Assembly: GCF_022825805.1 (NCBI RefSeq)
Contig: NZ_JAJDWC010000046.1
Span: forward strand, 1 to 43,342
Direction of reading: 5' to 3'
Origin: Phaeobacter sp.
Lineage (GTDB): Bacteria; Pseudomonadota; Alphaproteobacteria; Rhodobacterales; Rhodobacteraceae
Length of the DNA stretch: 43,342 nt
The notes under the pieces are model-generated. The model had not been told where the DNA came from and did no database searches. It saw nothing but the letters and a program-made list of their open reading frames with translations. A program made the position numbers and the translations under genes. Of this stretch, positions 23,824 through 32,740 are shown piece after piece. Numbering within the stretch: the stretch's first letter is position 1; each line of letters begins with the position of its first letter.

Positions 23824-24710
23824 TGCATCCCGCACCCTCTGTCATCATCTTCACAACCCTCTCCGGTCTGGGCTTTGGTCTCCTGACCTTCCTGGGGCTG
23901 GGCAAACCGGCGGTCACGGGCTGGGTCGCCTTTGTCTTCTACGCGCTGGCCTTCGGCTTTGCGGTGGGTGGGCTTTTGGCCTCCACCTTTCACCTGGGCC
24001 GACCAGAGCGCGCCTGGCGTGCCTTCACCCAGTGGAAAACCAGCTGGCTGTCGCGCGAAGGCATCTGCGCGGTGGCTGCGCTGCTGATCATGGGGCTCTT
24101 TGCCTTTGGCGCTGTGTTTCTGGACACGCACTGGTGGATCCTTGGCTGGATCGGTGCAGCGCTGTCGCTGGCGACAGTCTTCACCACCTCGATGATCTAC
24201 ACCCAGCTGAAGACCATCCCGCGCTGGAACATGCCACTGACGCCCGTGATGTTTCTGACCTTCAGCCTCACAGGCGGGGCGCTGCTGGCAGGGGCCGAGG
24301 CCCTGGCGCCGTGGTTCCTGGCCATCGCAGGCGCGGTGCAGCTGGCCTATTGGGCCAAGGGCGATCAGGCCTTCGCAGCCTCCGGCACCGATATCGGCAC
24401 CGCCACGGGCCTGGGGGATCGCGGCAGCGTGCGCGCGTTTGAGCCGCCCCACACAGGCTCCAACTATCTGCTGCGCGAATTCGTCCATGAGGTTGGGCGC
24501 AAACATGTGATGAAGCTGCGGGCGATTGCCATCACGCTGGGCTTTGCCCTGCCGCTGATCTGCCTGATTCTCCCGGTCGAGGGCTTCATGGCGAAACATC
24601 TGCTCGCCGGGCTGGCGGTGCTGCTGCATATCGCAGGCGTCGCCGCCTCGCGGTGGCTGTTCTTTGCCCAGGCCGAACATGTGGTCGGGCTCTATTACGG
24701 CAAGCGCTGA
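23823..24710 (+). CDS. soeC: Sulfite dehydrogenase membrane anchor SoeC
   Basis: SoeC is the DmsC-type membrane subunit that anchors the SoeAB dimer on the cytoplasmic face and hands electrons to the quinone pool. The 295-residue protein has about eight transmembrane segments, e.g. VIIFTTLSGLGFGLLTFLGL, WVAFVFYALAFGFAVGGLLA, GICAVAALLIMGLFAFGAVF and IAITLGFALPLICLILPV. FHLGRPERAWRAFTQWKTSWLSREG is the conserved DmsC loop, and VRAFEPPHTGSNYLLREF lies in the cytoplasmic part before the last helices. It closes the soe operon and is followed at once by a terminator. Confidence 0.9.
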   Translation: MHPAPSVIIFTTLSGLGFGLLTFLGLGKPAVTGWVAFVFYALAFGFAVGGLLASTFHLGRPERAWRAFTQWKTSWLSREGICAVAALLIMGLFAFGAVFLDTHWWILGWIGAALSLATVFTTSMIYTQLKTIPRWNMPLTPVMFLTFSLTGGALLAGAEALAPWFLAIAGAVQLAYWAKGDQAFAASGTDIGTATGLGDRGSVRAFEPPHTGSNYLLREFVHEVGRKHVMKLRAIAITLGFALPLICLILPVEGFMAKHLLAGLAVLLHIAGVAASRWLFFAQAEHVVGLYYGKR

Positions 24711-24721
24711 GACACCAAACG

Positions 24722-24743
24722 GGGGCCAATCTGGCCCCTGTTT
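24722..24743 (+). terminator. Rho-independent terminator of soeABC
   Basis: ggggcca (24722-24728) and tggcccc (24732-24738) pair over a 3-base loop and are followed by tgttt. It is 12 bases past the soeC stop. Confidence 0.75.
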
Positions 24744-25217
24744 CCATTACTCTGCCCCGATATCGCGCCGCCCTTTCCCGGCGATTTCCCGCAGAACATA
24801 CTCCCGAAAAAGACCAGCTGGAAAAACCACCATGCAACAGGCTGGCGCGTGCCAACCTGTTGAAGCGCGGGGTCTTTCAAACGCAAACCTTGGCCGTTGC
24901 CAGCGCAGCGCACGCCGGGGCCAGGTTTCCTTCATTTCCCTATGGCAGTCTGTAACAGATCGCGATCTTGGCCGGGTCTGGCACCCCGGCCCCCAAGGAG
25001 ACCCTGCAGGCGCTTGTGCCTGCGGACATTGTGCAAGACGTTTCGCACGCCAGGGTGGTGACGCGCCCTGATCCTCCTGCTTTCCCGGGACGATACCGGG
25101 GCGGCGCCGCTCTTTTTCGCTGAAGCCCCAATCAAACAGCGACAGACGAGACTAAATCGCTGCATCGACACCGCAGACCTCTGAACCGCAGCCCCCTGAA
25201 CCACAGGATCTGAAACG
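24744..25217. other. Gene-free stretch between soeC and dapA
   Basis: I see no convincing gene in these 474 bases; the open frames are short, overlap the terminator or lack ribosome sites. The stretch has a hairpin-rich piece at 25084-25117 (cccgg/ccggg, then a self-complementary gcggcgccgc and ttttt) that could be a relic terminator of a lost plus-strand gene, and a 15-bp tandem repeat at 25170-25213. Confidence 0.6.
25170..25213. repeat. 15-bp tandem repeat, 3 copies, near the dapA terminator
   Basis: accgcagacctctga (25170-25184), accgcagccccctga (25185-25199) and accacaggatctga (25200-25213) have a 15-base period, with the last unit one base short. They directly abut the dapA terminator. 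Confidence 0.75.
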
Positions 25218-25249
25218 AAAAAGACCGGAACGCATCCCCTGCGTCCCGG
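25218..25249 (-). terminator. Rho-independent terminator of dapA
   Basis: Read on the minus strand, a 10-bp stem (25240-25249 with 25225-25234, one G-U pair) closes a 5-base loop and is followed by tctttttcg. It lies about 33 bases past the dapA stop. Confidence 0.8.
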
Positions 25250-25282
25250 CCCAAATGTCGTTCTTGGCGTGTGCCCTGCAGG

Positions 25283-26155
25283 TCAGAGCAGACCCGCATG
25301 CACCATCGCAGCATCAATCGCCGCTTTGGTTTCATCGGTCAGACCGGTCAACGGCAGCCGTACCTCTTCGCTGCACAGGCCCAGCTTCGACAGGCCGTAT
25401 TTTGCACCCGCCAGACCCGGCTCGATGAAAATCGCCTCATGCAGCGGCATCAGCTTGTCCTGATACTCCAGCGCCTTGGCGTAATCGCCTGCCAGCGTCG
25501 CAGCCTGGAACTCCGCACAGAGCTTGGGCGCCACATTGGCGGTGACCGAAATGCAGCCCACGCCGCCATGGGCATTGAACCCCAGCGCGGTGGCGTCTTC
25601 GCCGGACAATTGCACGAAATCCGCGCCACAGCTTGCACGCTGCTGGGACACGCGGGCGATATCGCCAGTGGCGTCCTTCACCCCGATGATTCGCTCCAGT
25701 TTCGCCAGCTCGCCCATGGTGGCCGGGGTCATGTCCACAACGGACCGGCCCGGAATGTTGTAGATGATGATCGGGATATCCGCACAATTGTGCAGCTCGG
25801 TGAAATGCGCCAGCAGCCCCCGCTGGGTAGGCCGGTTGTAATAAGGCGTGACCACCAATGCAGCATCGGCACCGACCTCGGCAGCAAACTGCACAAAGCG
25901 CTTGCCCTCGACGGTGTTGTTGGAGCCTGCGCCCGCAATCACCGGCACCCGGCCTGCAGCGGTTTTCACCACTTCGGCAATCACCGTTTCATGCTCTTCG
26001 TGGGTCAGAGTCGGGCTTTCGCCGGTGGTGCCAACCGGCACCAGCGCGGTCGAGCCCTGCTCGATGTGCCACTCGACCAGACGTTTGAGCGTATCCAGAT
26101 CCAGCGCACCGTTGGAAAACGGGGTGACGAGGGCTGGCATAGAGCCTGTGAACAT
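25283..26155 (-). CDS. dapA: 4-hydroxy-tetrahydrodipicolinate synthase
   Basis: DapA condenses pyruvate and aspartate semialdehyde in the first committed step of lysine and diaminopimelate synthesis. The 290-residue protein is a TIM-barrel NAL-family aldolase: [11 protein letters not shown] (40-50) holds the substrate-binding threonines, Y132 lies in IIYNIPGR and Schiff-base K160 in [16 protein letters not shown] carries the tyrosine reaching the neighbouring subunit. ATG 26155 is chosen because AGGGAG lies about 8 bases upstream and [13 protein letters not shown] is the normal family start; longer upstream frames are antisense readthrough. It is divergent from the lytic transglycosylase gene across 141 bases. 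Confidence 0.93.
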   Translation of the reverse strand: MFTGSMPALVTPFSNGALDLDTLKRLVEWHIEQGSTALVPVGTTGESPTLTHEEHETVIAEVVKTAAGRVPVIAGAGSNNTVEGKRFVQFAAEVGADAALVVTPYYNRPTQRGLLAHFTELHNCADIPIIIYNIPGRSVVDMTPATMGELAKLERIIGVKDATGDIARVSQQRASCGADFVQLSGEDATALGFNAHGGVGCISVTANVAPKLCAEFQAATLAGDYAKALEYQDKLMPLHEAIFIEPGLAGAKYGLSKLGLCSEEVRLPLTGLTDETKAAIDAAMVHAGLL

Positions 26156-26296
26156 GAGCACGCTCCCTTTAGCTGTTCGTGTGGGCGGGCAAGTCGCCGC
26201 CAATAGGATGGACATGCCGATGATTTGAGTTGATACCGGCACGCCACGGTTTATCGTACATGGCTCTATCCCCGCAACATTGGAAAAAGGCAAGAG

Positions 26297-28264
26297 ATGA
26301 CACGCATTCTGGCCCTGATTGTCTTCATTTCTGCGGGTCTGGGCGTCGCCCCGGCCCTCGCGGTCGATCTTGGTCGTGCGCTGGAACAGGTGCGGGCCGA
26401 AGACTGGCGCGCTGCGGGGCGCAGTGCCGGGCGTGAAACCACCATTGCCCGCGACGTTGTCGAATGGCACCGGCTGCGCGCAGGCGAAGGCAGTGCCGCC
26501 GATGTCATGGCCTTTCTCAACCGCCGTCCCAGCTGGCCCGGGCTGCCCCTGCTGCGCCGCCGCAGCGAAGCGGTGATCGCCACAGCCGACACCAGAACAA
26601 TCCTAGCCTTCTACGAAAACAGCCGCCCACGCACGGCCCGTGGCGCGCTCAGCCTGGCGCAGGCCCTGCGCAGCAGCGGACGCAGCCAGGACGCCGACGC
26701 CACCCTGGTGAAGGCCTGGCGCAGCCTGCCAATGGGGGCGGAGACGCAGAGTGATTACCTGTCGCGTCACGCCCGGCTGCTGGCACCGCATCACGACGCC
26801 CGGATCGACCAGATGCTCTGGGACGGTCACGAAACCAGCGCCACGGGCATGCTGCCGCTGGTCTCCGACGGGCAGCGCAAACTGGCAGAGGCGCGCCTGG
26901 CGCTGCAGCAGGATGAACCCGGCGTCGATGGGCGCATCGCAGCCGTGCCGGTGTCGCTGCGCGACCACCCTGGCCTCGCCTATGACCGTTTTGCCTGGCG
27001 CGACCGCAAGCGCCGTCAGGATGATGCGATTGACCTGATGATGGACCGGAGCACCTCGGCCAAGGCTTTGGGTGATCCCGCCAAATGGCTGCGCCGCCGC
27101 CGTGACTTTGCCCGCCAATTGCTGCGCGACGGCAAATACGAACAGGCCTATCAACTGGCCGCGCATCACTTCGCTACGCCTGACATGGGCTATGGCTACG
27201 CCGACAGTGAATGGATCGCAGGCTATATCGCCCTGCGCAAACTGCAGGATCCCGAACTGGCGGTGTTTCACTTCGATCGGTTTATGGCTGCTGTCAGCTC
27301 ACCCATTTCCATTGGCCGCGGCGGCTATTGGCTGGGGCGCGCCCATGCCGCGCTTGGCGATGCGGACAAAGCCTATGCCGCCTATGCCCGCGCGGCTGAA
27401 TATCAAACGTCATTCTATGGCCTACTCGCTGCCGAGGCGGTGGGACGGCCCTTTGACCCCGATCTGGTGAGCCCTCCCAGCCTGCCGGATTGGCGCGGGG
27501 CCAGCTTCCTCAATTCCTCCGTGGCGCAGGCTGGTCTGATGCTCCTGGAGGCCGATGAGCTAAGCCTGGCGGAACGGTTTCTCACCCATCTGGTCGAACA
27601 GCTGGACCCCCAATCCGCGCGCCAGCTGGGCGCGATGGCCGTGGCGATGGAGCAACCCCATCTGGCGGTGATGATCGCCAAACGCGCTGCCGCCGACGGC
27701 GAAGAGCTGGAAGCCGCCTATTTCCCGCTGCATCCGGTGGCGCAACGCGATCTGCCGATGGCGCCGGAAATGACCCTCGCCATTGCCCGACGCGAGAGTG
27801 AGTTTGACCCCGTGGTGATCAGCCATGCTGGTGCGCGCGGTCTGATGCAGGTGATGCCCGCCACCGCCGATCTGGTGGCCCGCACCATCGGCACCACAGC
27901 GCAGCACAGCACCGGACGGCTGATTTCGGACTGGCCGTATAATGCGCTGCTGGGCAGCCATTATCTTGCCGGGTTGGCCGCGGATTTTGATGGCAATGTG
28001 GTGATGATGGCTGCGGGCTATAACGCGGGCCCTCACCGGCCCAAAGCCTGGATGGAACGCTATGGCGATCCGCGCACAAGCAGGCCCGATGTGATCGATT
28101 GGATCGAACACATCCCCTTCAACGAGACCCGCAATTACGTGATGCGGGTGACCGAGAGCCTGCCCGTCTATCGCGCCCGCCTGGGCCAGCCCGCGCTGCC
28201 CATCCCGTTCAGCCGCGAATTGACCGGATCAACCCTTCAGGCGTTCGCGCCAAAGGGTGAATAG
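26297..28264 (+). CDS. Soluble lytic murein transglycosylase
   Basis: The 655-residue protein cleaves peptidoglycan between MurNAc and GlcNAc with formation of 1,6-anhydroMurNAc. A signal peptide is visible ([22 protein letters not shown], cleavage after ALA), so it acts in the periplasm. Residues 25-480 form a long alpha-helical, TPR-like superhelix as in Slt70. The C-terminal SLT domain has the catalytic E500 in ARRESEFDP, then [16 protein letters not shown] and [24 protein letters not shown]. It is expressed divergently from dapA, a common arrangement in this order. Its last 36 bases overlap the 3' end of the convergent DMT transporter gene. Confidence 0.9.
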   Translation: MTRILALIVFISAGLGVAPALAVDLGRALEQVRAEDWRAAGRSAGRETTIARDVVEWHRLRAGEGSAADVMAFLNRRPSWPGLPLLRRRSEAVIATADTRTILAFYENSRPRTARGALSLAQALRSSGRSQDADATLVKAWRSLPMGAETQSDYLSRHARLLAPHHDARIDQMLWDGHETSATGMLPLVSDGQRKLAEARLALQQDEPGVDGRIAAVPVSLRDHPGLAYDRFAWRDRKRRQDDAIDLMMDRSTSAKALGDPAKWLRRRRDFARQLLRDGKYEQAYQLAAHHFATPDMGYGYADSEWIAGYIALRKLQDPELAVFHFDRFMAAVSSPISIGRGGYWLGRAHAALGDADKAYAAYARAAEYQTSFYGLLAAEAVGRPFDPDLVSPPSLPDWRGASFLNSSVAQAGLMLLEADELSLAERFLTHLVEQLDPQSARQLGAMAVAMEQPHLAVMIAKRAAADGEELEAAYFPLHPVAQRDLPMAPEMTLAIARRESEFDPVVISHAGARGLMQVMPATADLVARTIGTTAQHSTGRLISDWPYNALLGSHYLAGLAADFDGNVVMMAAGYNAGPHRPKAWMERYGDPRTSRPDVIDWIEHIPFNETRNYVMRVTESLPVYRARLGQPALPIPFSRELTGSTLQAFAPKGE

Positions 28265-29119
28265 CCCCGCCGCCACGATGATCGCCGCACCGATGGCCAC
28301 ATTGCTGCGGATTGTCTCGTCAAAGACGACAACGCCCAGGGCCGCGGCCCAGATCAGGTGGAAATAGGCAAAGGGCTGCACGGCACTGGCCTCGGCCATC
28401 TCGTAGCATTTGATCAGCAGCCAGTGGCCCAGAACGCCCGACAGGCAGAGCGCGCCCATCCAGCCCCAGTCCTGCTGGCTCATGGGTTGCCAGTGCCACA
28501 TGCCCACGGCGGTCATGAACACCATGCCCGCAATTCCGGTCCAGAAGAAACTGGTCGCCGTGCTGTCGCGCCGGGCCGCGTAGCGCGTGATCAGCCCGTA
28601 AAAGGCAAACATCAGCGCCGACAGAAACGGGATGATCGCAAGCGGATCAAACACGCCCATGCCCGGTTGCAGGATAATCAGCACCCCGATCAGGCCGACG
28701 CCGATCGCCATCCAGCGCCGCCAGCCTACGACCTCACCCAGAACAGGCCCGCTCAGCGCAGCCACCAGAAGCGGATAACAGATGAACACCGCGATGCTTT
28801 CGACCAGCCCCAGAACCGTGAACGCATAGACCGCAACGCAGATTTCAGCAGCCAGCAGAACGCCGCGAAACACCTGCACGCCCAGTTGGCTGGTGCGCGC
28901 GGTGCCACGGATGCCGCCCGCAGACCGGGCCGCCAGCGCCAGCACAAACAGCGCAAAGAACCAGTAGCGCACCATGATCACCATGAAGGTGTTGTACTCT
29001 CCGGCCAGATGGCGCGAGATCCCATCCTGCAGGGCAAAGACCACCGTTGCGGCAATCATCAGCATGATACCTGCCGAGGCATTGTTGGTCTGCGCGGTGG
29101 GCCGAGCCAGATCAGTCAT
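28229..29119 (-). CDS. EamA/DMT-superfamily permease
   Basis: The 296-residue membrane protein has ten hydrophobic helices arranged as two EamA halves, for instance GIMLMIAATVVFALQDGISRHLAG at the start and WLLIKCYEMAEASAVQPFAYFHLIWAAALGVVVFDETI in the second half. The family exports metabolites such as amino acids, but the substrate cannot be told here. It ends convergently inside the lytic transglycosylase gene and its start overlaps mnmD by 4 bases (ATGA at 29116-29119), so it is the second gene of an mnmD-led transcript, though no functional link is obvious. Confidence 0.85.
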   Translation of the reverse strand: MTDLARPTAQTNNASAGIMLMIAATVVFALQDGISRHLAGEYNTFMVIMVRYWFFALFVLALAARSAGGIRGTARTSQLGVQVFRGVLLAAEICVAVYAFTVLGLVESIAVFICYPLLVAALSGPVLGEVVGWRRWMAIGVGLIGVLIILQPGMGVFDPLAIIPFLSALMFAFYGLITRYAARRDSTATSFFWTGIAGMVFMTAVGMWHWQPMSQQDWGWMGALCLSGVLGHWLLIKCYEMAEASAVQPFAYFHLIWAAALGVVVFDETIRSNVAIGAAIIVAAGLFTLWRERLKG

Positions 29120-29919
29120 CGCAAAATCGCCTTTGTCATATGCCGCTTGCGCCCGAAACCGGGGCTGCGGGACACCTCAAATCCGGCGGCCGCCAATCCG
29201 CGACGGACAAAACCCGCCGCTGTATAGGTCGCCGCCGTGCCGCCGCTGGCGGTGTGGTTGGCAACCTGCTGCAGCAGATCCTCTTGCCACAGCTCCGGAT
29301 TCTTGGCCGGTGAAAACCCGTCCAGAAACCAGGCATCCGCCCGACCTGTCCACTCAGGCAGCGACATTCGGGCGTCGCCCTTGATGACCGTGACCCGCGC
29401 TGTCCCCAAATCGACGTTGCCCAAATCGATGGTGCCCAAATCCACAGCCCCCAGATCTGATGTGTCCAAGTCTGAGGTGTCCAAATCAGGGGCACCAATC
29501 CCATTCCAAAGCGCCAGAAACCGCTCTGCCCAGGGCGCCACCTCGGGAAAGGCCTGCAAGGCGCGCGCCATATCCTCTGGCGCCATCGGGAAGGCTTCGA
29601 AACTGGTGAAATGCAACACGCCTGCGGGGCCACCTGCCCCATCAGCGTGATCACCCGCCGCCTGGCTTTGCTGTGCCTGCTCCCAGGCACGCCAGACCGC
29701 CAGCAGGTTCAACCCGGTGCCAAAGCCCAGTTCAGCGACATGAAAATCACCGCCCTGCTGCACAGCGCTGGTAAACCGCGCGGGCAGATCATTGCCCTGC
29801 AAAAACACATGTTCGGTCTCCGCCAACCCGTTCTGGAGCGAGAAATACGGATCGTCAAACTGCTGCGACACGGGAATGATCTCATCCCGCCAGCTGAGCT
29901 GCGCCTGCTGGTCTGCCAT
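29116..29919 (-). CDS. mnmD: tRNA mnm5(s2)U34 methyltransferase MnmD, with repeat insertion
   Basis: MnmD methylates nm5(s2)U at the wobble base of certain tRNAs. The 267-residue protein has an SAM-binding motif ELGFGTGLN (63-71) and the signature WFLDGFSPAKNPELW (197-211), with YTAAGFVRRGLAAAGFEVSRSPGFGRKRHM near the end, as in the N-terminal half of MnmC. ATG 29919 begins MADQQAQLSWRDEIIPVS and is the family start; more upstream frame is unsupported. Residues 145-174 are six pentapeptides DL(D/G)xx, encoded by six 15-bp tandem repeats, in a place where relatives have only a few residues. They likely form a surface loop, with frame kept by the 15-base unit. Confidence 0.88.
   Translation of the reverse strand: MADQQAQLSWRDEIIPVSQQFDDPYFSLQNGLAETEHVFLQGNDLPARFTSAVQQGGDFHVAELGFGTGLNLLAVWRAWEQAQQSQAAGDHADGAGGPAGVLHFTSFEAFPMAPEDMARALQAFPEVAPWAERFLALWNGIGAPDLDTSDLDTSDLGAVDLGTIDLGNVDLGTARVTVIKGDARMSLPEWTGRADAWFLDGFSPAKNPELWQEDLLQQVANHTASGGTAATYTAAGFVRRGLAAAGFEVSRSPGFGRKRHMTKAILR
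29405..29494. repeat. 15-bp tandem repeat, 6 copies, inside mnmD
   Basis: Units begin every 15 bases from 29405: cccaaatcgacgttg, cccaaatcgatggtg, cccaaatccacagcc, cccagatctgatgtg, tccaagtctgaggtg and tccaaatcaggggca. The first seven or so positions are best conserved. The period is a multiple of three, so the reading frame survives. Confidence 0.9.
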
Positions 29920-29976
29920 CGCTTTATCCCCTACATGATGCGGTGAGTAGCGCGACACTGGCGAAAGGGGGCCGAA

Positions 29977-31041
29977 ATGGCAATGGCAGATATCACCATA
30001 CGCGGGGCCGGGATCTTTGGCCTCTCCATCGCCTGGACCTGCGCGCGGCGCGGCGCACGGGTGCAGGTGGTCGACCCCGCCGGTCCCGGTGCCGGGTCCA
30101 GTGGCGGGCTGGTGGGCGCACTTGCCCCGCATGTGCCGGAGAATTGGAACCCGAAGAAGCAATATCAGCTGGAAAGCCTGCTGATGGCAGAGGCGTTCTG
30201 GTCGCAGGTCGAGGCCACTGGCGGGGTGTCGCCGGGCTATGGCCGCACCGGTCGCATCCAGCCGATCAACGACGACCGCACCCTAGAGCTGGCCCGCAAC
30301 CGCGAAGACGGCGCAAGGAGCCATTGGCGCGGCGAAGCAGAATGGCGGGTCTGCCCGGTGTCAGAAATGGGTCCCTGGGTGCCGCCCAGTGCCACTGGTT
30401 TTGTCATTCACGACACGCTGAGTGCGCGAATGCACCCGCGCCGCGCCTGCGCCGCTTTGGTGGCAGCGCTCGCGGTCATGGGCATCGAGGTGCAGGCAGA
30501 GGCCCCGGATCAGGGTCTGGTGGTCCATGCCACCGGCTATGCCGGGCTGCTGGAACTGACGGAGAAATTGGCCGGGCCCGGCGGTGTCGCGGAGGGCAAA
30601 ACCCTCGGCTCCGGCGTCAAGGGACAGGCCGCGCTGTTGCGGTTTGGCGATGGGGAGATGCCGCAGCTTTATGCCGATGCGCTCCACATCATCCCCCATG
30701 CTGATGGCACTTTGGCCGTGGGCTCCACCAGCGAACGTGAGTTTGACAGCATCGACACCACGGATGCGCTGCTGGATGATGTGATCGACCGCGCCTGCGC
30801 TGCGGTGCCGGTTCTGCATGGCGCCGAGGTGATTGACCGCTGGGCCGGGGTGCGCCCGCGTGCGCGCTCTCGGGCGCCAATGCTGGGGGCCTGGCCGGGC
30901 CGCGATCAGCATTTCATCGCCAACGGCGGGTTCAAGATCGGCTTTGGCATGGCACCCAAGGTCGCCAGCACCATGGCGGATCTGCTGCTGGACGGGCATG
31001 ACACCATACCCGAGGGTTTCCGCGTCGAAGATAATTTCTGA
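29977..31041 (+). CDS. FAD-dependent oxidoreductase (DadA-like, probable MnmC oxidase partner)
   Basis: The 354-residue protein has the N-terminal dinucleotide motif ITIRGAGIFGLSIAWTCARRG with an acidic residue at VVD, and the DAO-fold end segment RWAGVRPRARSRAPMLG followed by FIANGGFKIGFGMAPKVA. In bifunctional MnmC, the C-terminal FAD half turns cmnm5(s2)U into nm5(s2)U before methylation by the N-terminal half. Here a DAO protein lies divergent from mnmD, 57 bases away, suggesting the two halves are separate genes. Glycine or D-amino acid oxidation is the alternative. AAAGGGGG about 7 bases upstream supports ATG 29977; ATG 29983 is possible. Confidence 0.8.
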   Translation: MAMADITIRGAGIFGLSIAWTCARRGARVQVVDPAGPGAGSSGGLVGALAPHVPENWNPKKQYQLESLLMAEAFWSQVEATGGVSPGYGRTGRIQPINDDRTLELARNREDGARSHWRGEAEWRVCPVSEMGPWVPPSATGFVIHDTLSARMHPRRACAALVAALAVMGIEVQAEAPDQGLVVHATGYAGLLELTEKLAGPGGVAEGKTLGSGVKGQAALLRFGDGEMPQLYADALHIIPHADGTLAVGSTSEREFDSIDTTDALLDDVIDRACAAVPVLHGAEVIDRWAGVRPRARSRAPMLGAWPGRDQHFIANGGFKIGFGMAPKVASTMADLLLDGHDTIPEGFRVEDNF

Positions 31042-31083
31042 GCCCCTCTGCGGTTCACAAAGGCAGCAAAGGCCAGCAACAGC

Positions 31084-31120
31084 GACCCCCAAACCGCAGA
31101 TCGCGCTCCGGGGGTCTTGT
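31084..31120 (+). terminator. Likely terminator of the FAD oxidoreductase gene
   Basis: gaccccc (31084-31090) and gggggtc (31110-31116) pair over a 19-base loop, followed by ttgtt. It is 43 bases past the stop. The long loop lowers certainty. Confidence 0.5.
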
Positions 31121-31210
31121 TCGCTTGGGATGGGTGGGCGTTGCTGGTGGGCCGCCGATTTCCGGCGGCATAGCAGCCCGGTCAGCAGACCCTTGGGAGT
31201 ATTGCCCCGC

Positions 31211-31753
31211 TCAGCGGTTCAATTCCGCCTTCAGCTTGTCCATCAGCGCCTGCAACGTCTCGGTGTATTGGGCGCTGGTCAACTGACCGTCCTCGCCGAA
31301 TTCCTGATAGGACGCGGCCAGATGCACCTGCGGTCCGGTCAGCACGCGGGCCTGAAACGGCACCATGAAACTGCGCAACAGCATCTGCGCCTTTTCACCG
31401 CCCGACCGGCCAGCCGCCGCCGACATGATCGCAACCGGTTTGTCCTGCCAGGGCGCATCCGCCGTGCGGCTGACCCAGTCCAGCGCGTTCTTCAACACAC
31501 CCGAGGGCGCGCCATTGTATTCCGGGGTGGAGATCAGCACCGCATCTGCGCCCTTGATCTGATCGGCCAGCTGCTGCACTGCCGCCGGAATGCCATCGGC
31601 GGCTTCGTCATCGCCGTTGTAGAGCGGCAGGTTCAGATCCGCCTCGATCACTTCGGCAGCGCCAAACAGGCGGGTGGCTTCCGCCAACAGCTTGCGGTTG
31701 GTGGCCTCGGCGCGCAGGGAGCCGGAGATGGTCAAAAGGGTCGGTGTGGACAT
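31211..31753 (-). CDS. NADPH-dependent FMN reductase family protein
   Basis: The 180-residue flavodoxin-like protein reduces FMN or a quinone/azo substrate with NAD(P)H. TLLTISGSLRAEATNRKL (residues 4-21) is the FMN phosphate-binding loop; STPEYNGAPSGVLKNALDWVSR (about 74-95) is the family signature that contacts the flavin ring. The AIMSAAAGRSGG segment follows as usual. ATG 31753 begins MSTPTLLTISGS; upstream in-frame sequence falls in a 12-bp repeat zone and is not conserved-looking. GAAAGAGG about 8 bases upstream supports it. The gene is alone, with OmpA lipoprotein in the same direction 0.33 kb upstream behind its own terminator. Confidence 0.88.
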   Translation of the reverse strand: MSTPTLLTISGSLRAEATNRKLLAEATRLFGAAEVIEADLNLPLYNGDDEAADGIPAAVQQLADQIKGADAVLISTPEYNGAPSGVLKNALDWVSRTADAPWQDKPVAIMSAAAGRSGGEKAQMLLRSFMVPFQARVLTGPQVHLAASYQEFGEDGQLTSAQYTETLQALMDKLKAELNR

Positions 31754-31794
31754 CGGGGGCCTCTTTCTTGGGTTGCTCACGTTGTGGGTCGTCC

Positions 31795-31842
31795 GGAACT
31801 GTCTCTGGAACTGTCTCTGGGACGGTGTCCGTAACGGTGTCT
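31795..31842. repeat. 12-bp tandem repeat, 4 copies, upstream of the FMN reductase
   Basis: ggaactgtctct (twice), gggacggtgtcc and gtaacggtgtct follow each other from 31795 to 31842 with a 12-base period. The array begins 42 bases upstream of the FMN reductase start codon, so it would lie in or near that promoter. The rest of 31754-32083 shows only this array and the ompA terminator. Confidence 0.8.
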
Positions 31843-32024
31843 GTCTGCCAGAGAACCTAACCCCTGCAGCGCCGCAGAAAAGGCCAGCCACCGCGCAACC
31901 AGTGTGTATCAAAACACACCACCACGACCGACAGCATGAAACGCGACAGTAATGCACATGACGGTAACTCCAGCAGGTCGCCCAAAGCCCGAGGCAAAGC
32001 CGAAGCAAAACTCGATTGGGCACG

Positions 32025-32053
32025 AAAAAGGCCGCCCCATCGCAAGGGCGGCC
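32025..32053 (-). terminator. Rho-independent terminator of the OmpA lipoprotein gene
   Basis: On the minus strand ggccgccc (32053-32046) and gggcggcc (32037-32030) form an 8-bp stem over an 8-base loop and are followed by five U (32029-32025). It lies 31 bases past the stop. Confidence 0.85.
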
Positions 32054-32083
32054 CTATTCAGAACCGGTGCAGATCGCCGCGGT

Positions 32084-32740
32084 TTAGGCCTGCGGGATCA
32101 CCACGATATCAACGCGGCGGTTGCGGGCCTTGCCCTCTGGCGTGAGGTTGGAGGCAATCGGCTCGTCCTCGCCCCGACCGATGGTCACCAGACGGTTGTA
32201 GGGCACGCCGCCAGACTGGATCTGATCGGCAACTGCATTGGCGCGGCGCTCTGACAGGCCCTGGTTATAGGAGGCGCTGCCATCGCTGTCGGTGTGGCCG
32301 ATCACCTGCACCAGACTATTGGGGTAGCGCACCAGGCTTGCCGCCACCTGATTGAGATCCCCGCGCATCGAAGGCGAGATCGCCGCACTGTCGGTGGCAA
32401 AGGTCAGATCGTTGGGCAGGGACACAATCAGCCGGTCACTGGTGTTGATGATGCTGATCCCGTCATTGGAGATGGAGGCGCGCAGCTCGCGCTCCTGCGC
32501 ATCCAGTTGATTGCCGATCACACCACCTGCGGTCGCCCCGACCAGAGCCCCGGTCACCGCGCCAAGGCCACGGTTGGAATCATTGGTCAACGCGCCAACA
32601 CCTGCGCCGATGATCCCGCCGAGAATGGCGCCTTGCTGGGTGTTGCTGCCCGGCGTTGTCACGGTGGCCGGATCCGTACAGGCCGACAGCCCAAGCGCGG
32701 CGACCAGGAGCGCGGCGGGAGTGAATTTCTTCTGCATCAT
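32084..32740 (-). CDS. OmpA-family outer-membrane lipoprotein
   Basis: The protein, about 218 residues, is a lipoprotein with peptidoglycan-binding domain. The signal peptide ends in the lipobox LSAC, with C21 the lipidation site. Residues about 38-74 (GAILGGIIGAGVGALTND...GALVGATAGGVIGNQ) form a glycine-zipper segment, as in YiaD-type proteins. The OmpA C-terminal domain follows, with VIGHTDSDGSASYNQGLSERRANAVADQI and NRRVDIVVIP carrying the Asp and Arg that grip diaminopimelate. It should tether the outer membrane to the cell wall. ATG 32740 or 32737 is possible, with AAGGCAG upstream. It stands alone between repeat-bearing intergenic regions. Confidence 0.9.
   Translation of the reverse strand: MMQKKFTPAALLVAALGLSACTDPATVTTPGSNTQQGAILGGIIGAGVGALTNDSNRGLGAVTGALVGATAGGVIGNQLDAQERELRASISNDGISIINTSDRLIVSLPNDLTFATDSAAISPSMRGDLNQVAASLVRYPNSLVQVIGHTDSDGSASYNQGLSERRANAVADQIQSGGVPYNRLVTIGRGEDEPIASNLTPEGKARNRRVDIVVIPQA

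Noticed and set aside
21418-23835. 805-residue open frame antisense to soeA/soeB
   Set aside because: Shadow of high-GC coding on the plus strand, where molybdopterin and 4Fe-4S motifs are unmistakable; composition is His/Val/Gly-rich as expected for a shadow.
24932-25204. 90-residue minus-strand frame between soeC and dapA
   Set aside because: No motif, no convincing ribosome site, and it covers the 15-bp repeat and hairpins.
29405-29494. CRISPR-like array
   Set aside because: Units are contiguous 15-mers with no unique spacers and no cas genes; it is a coding tandem repeat.
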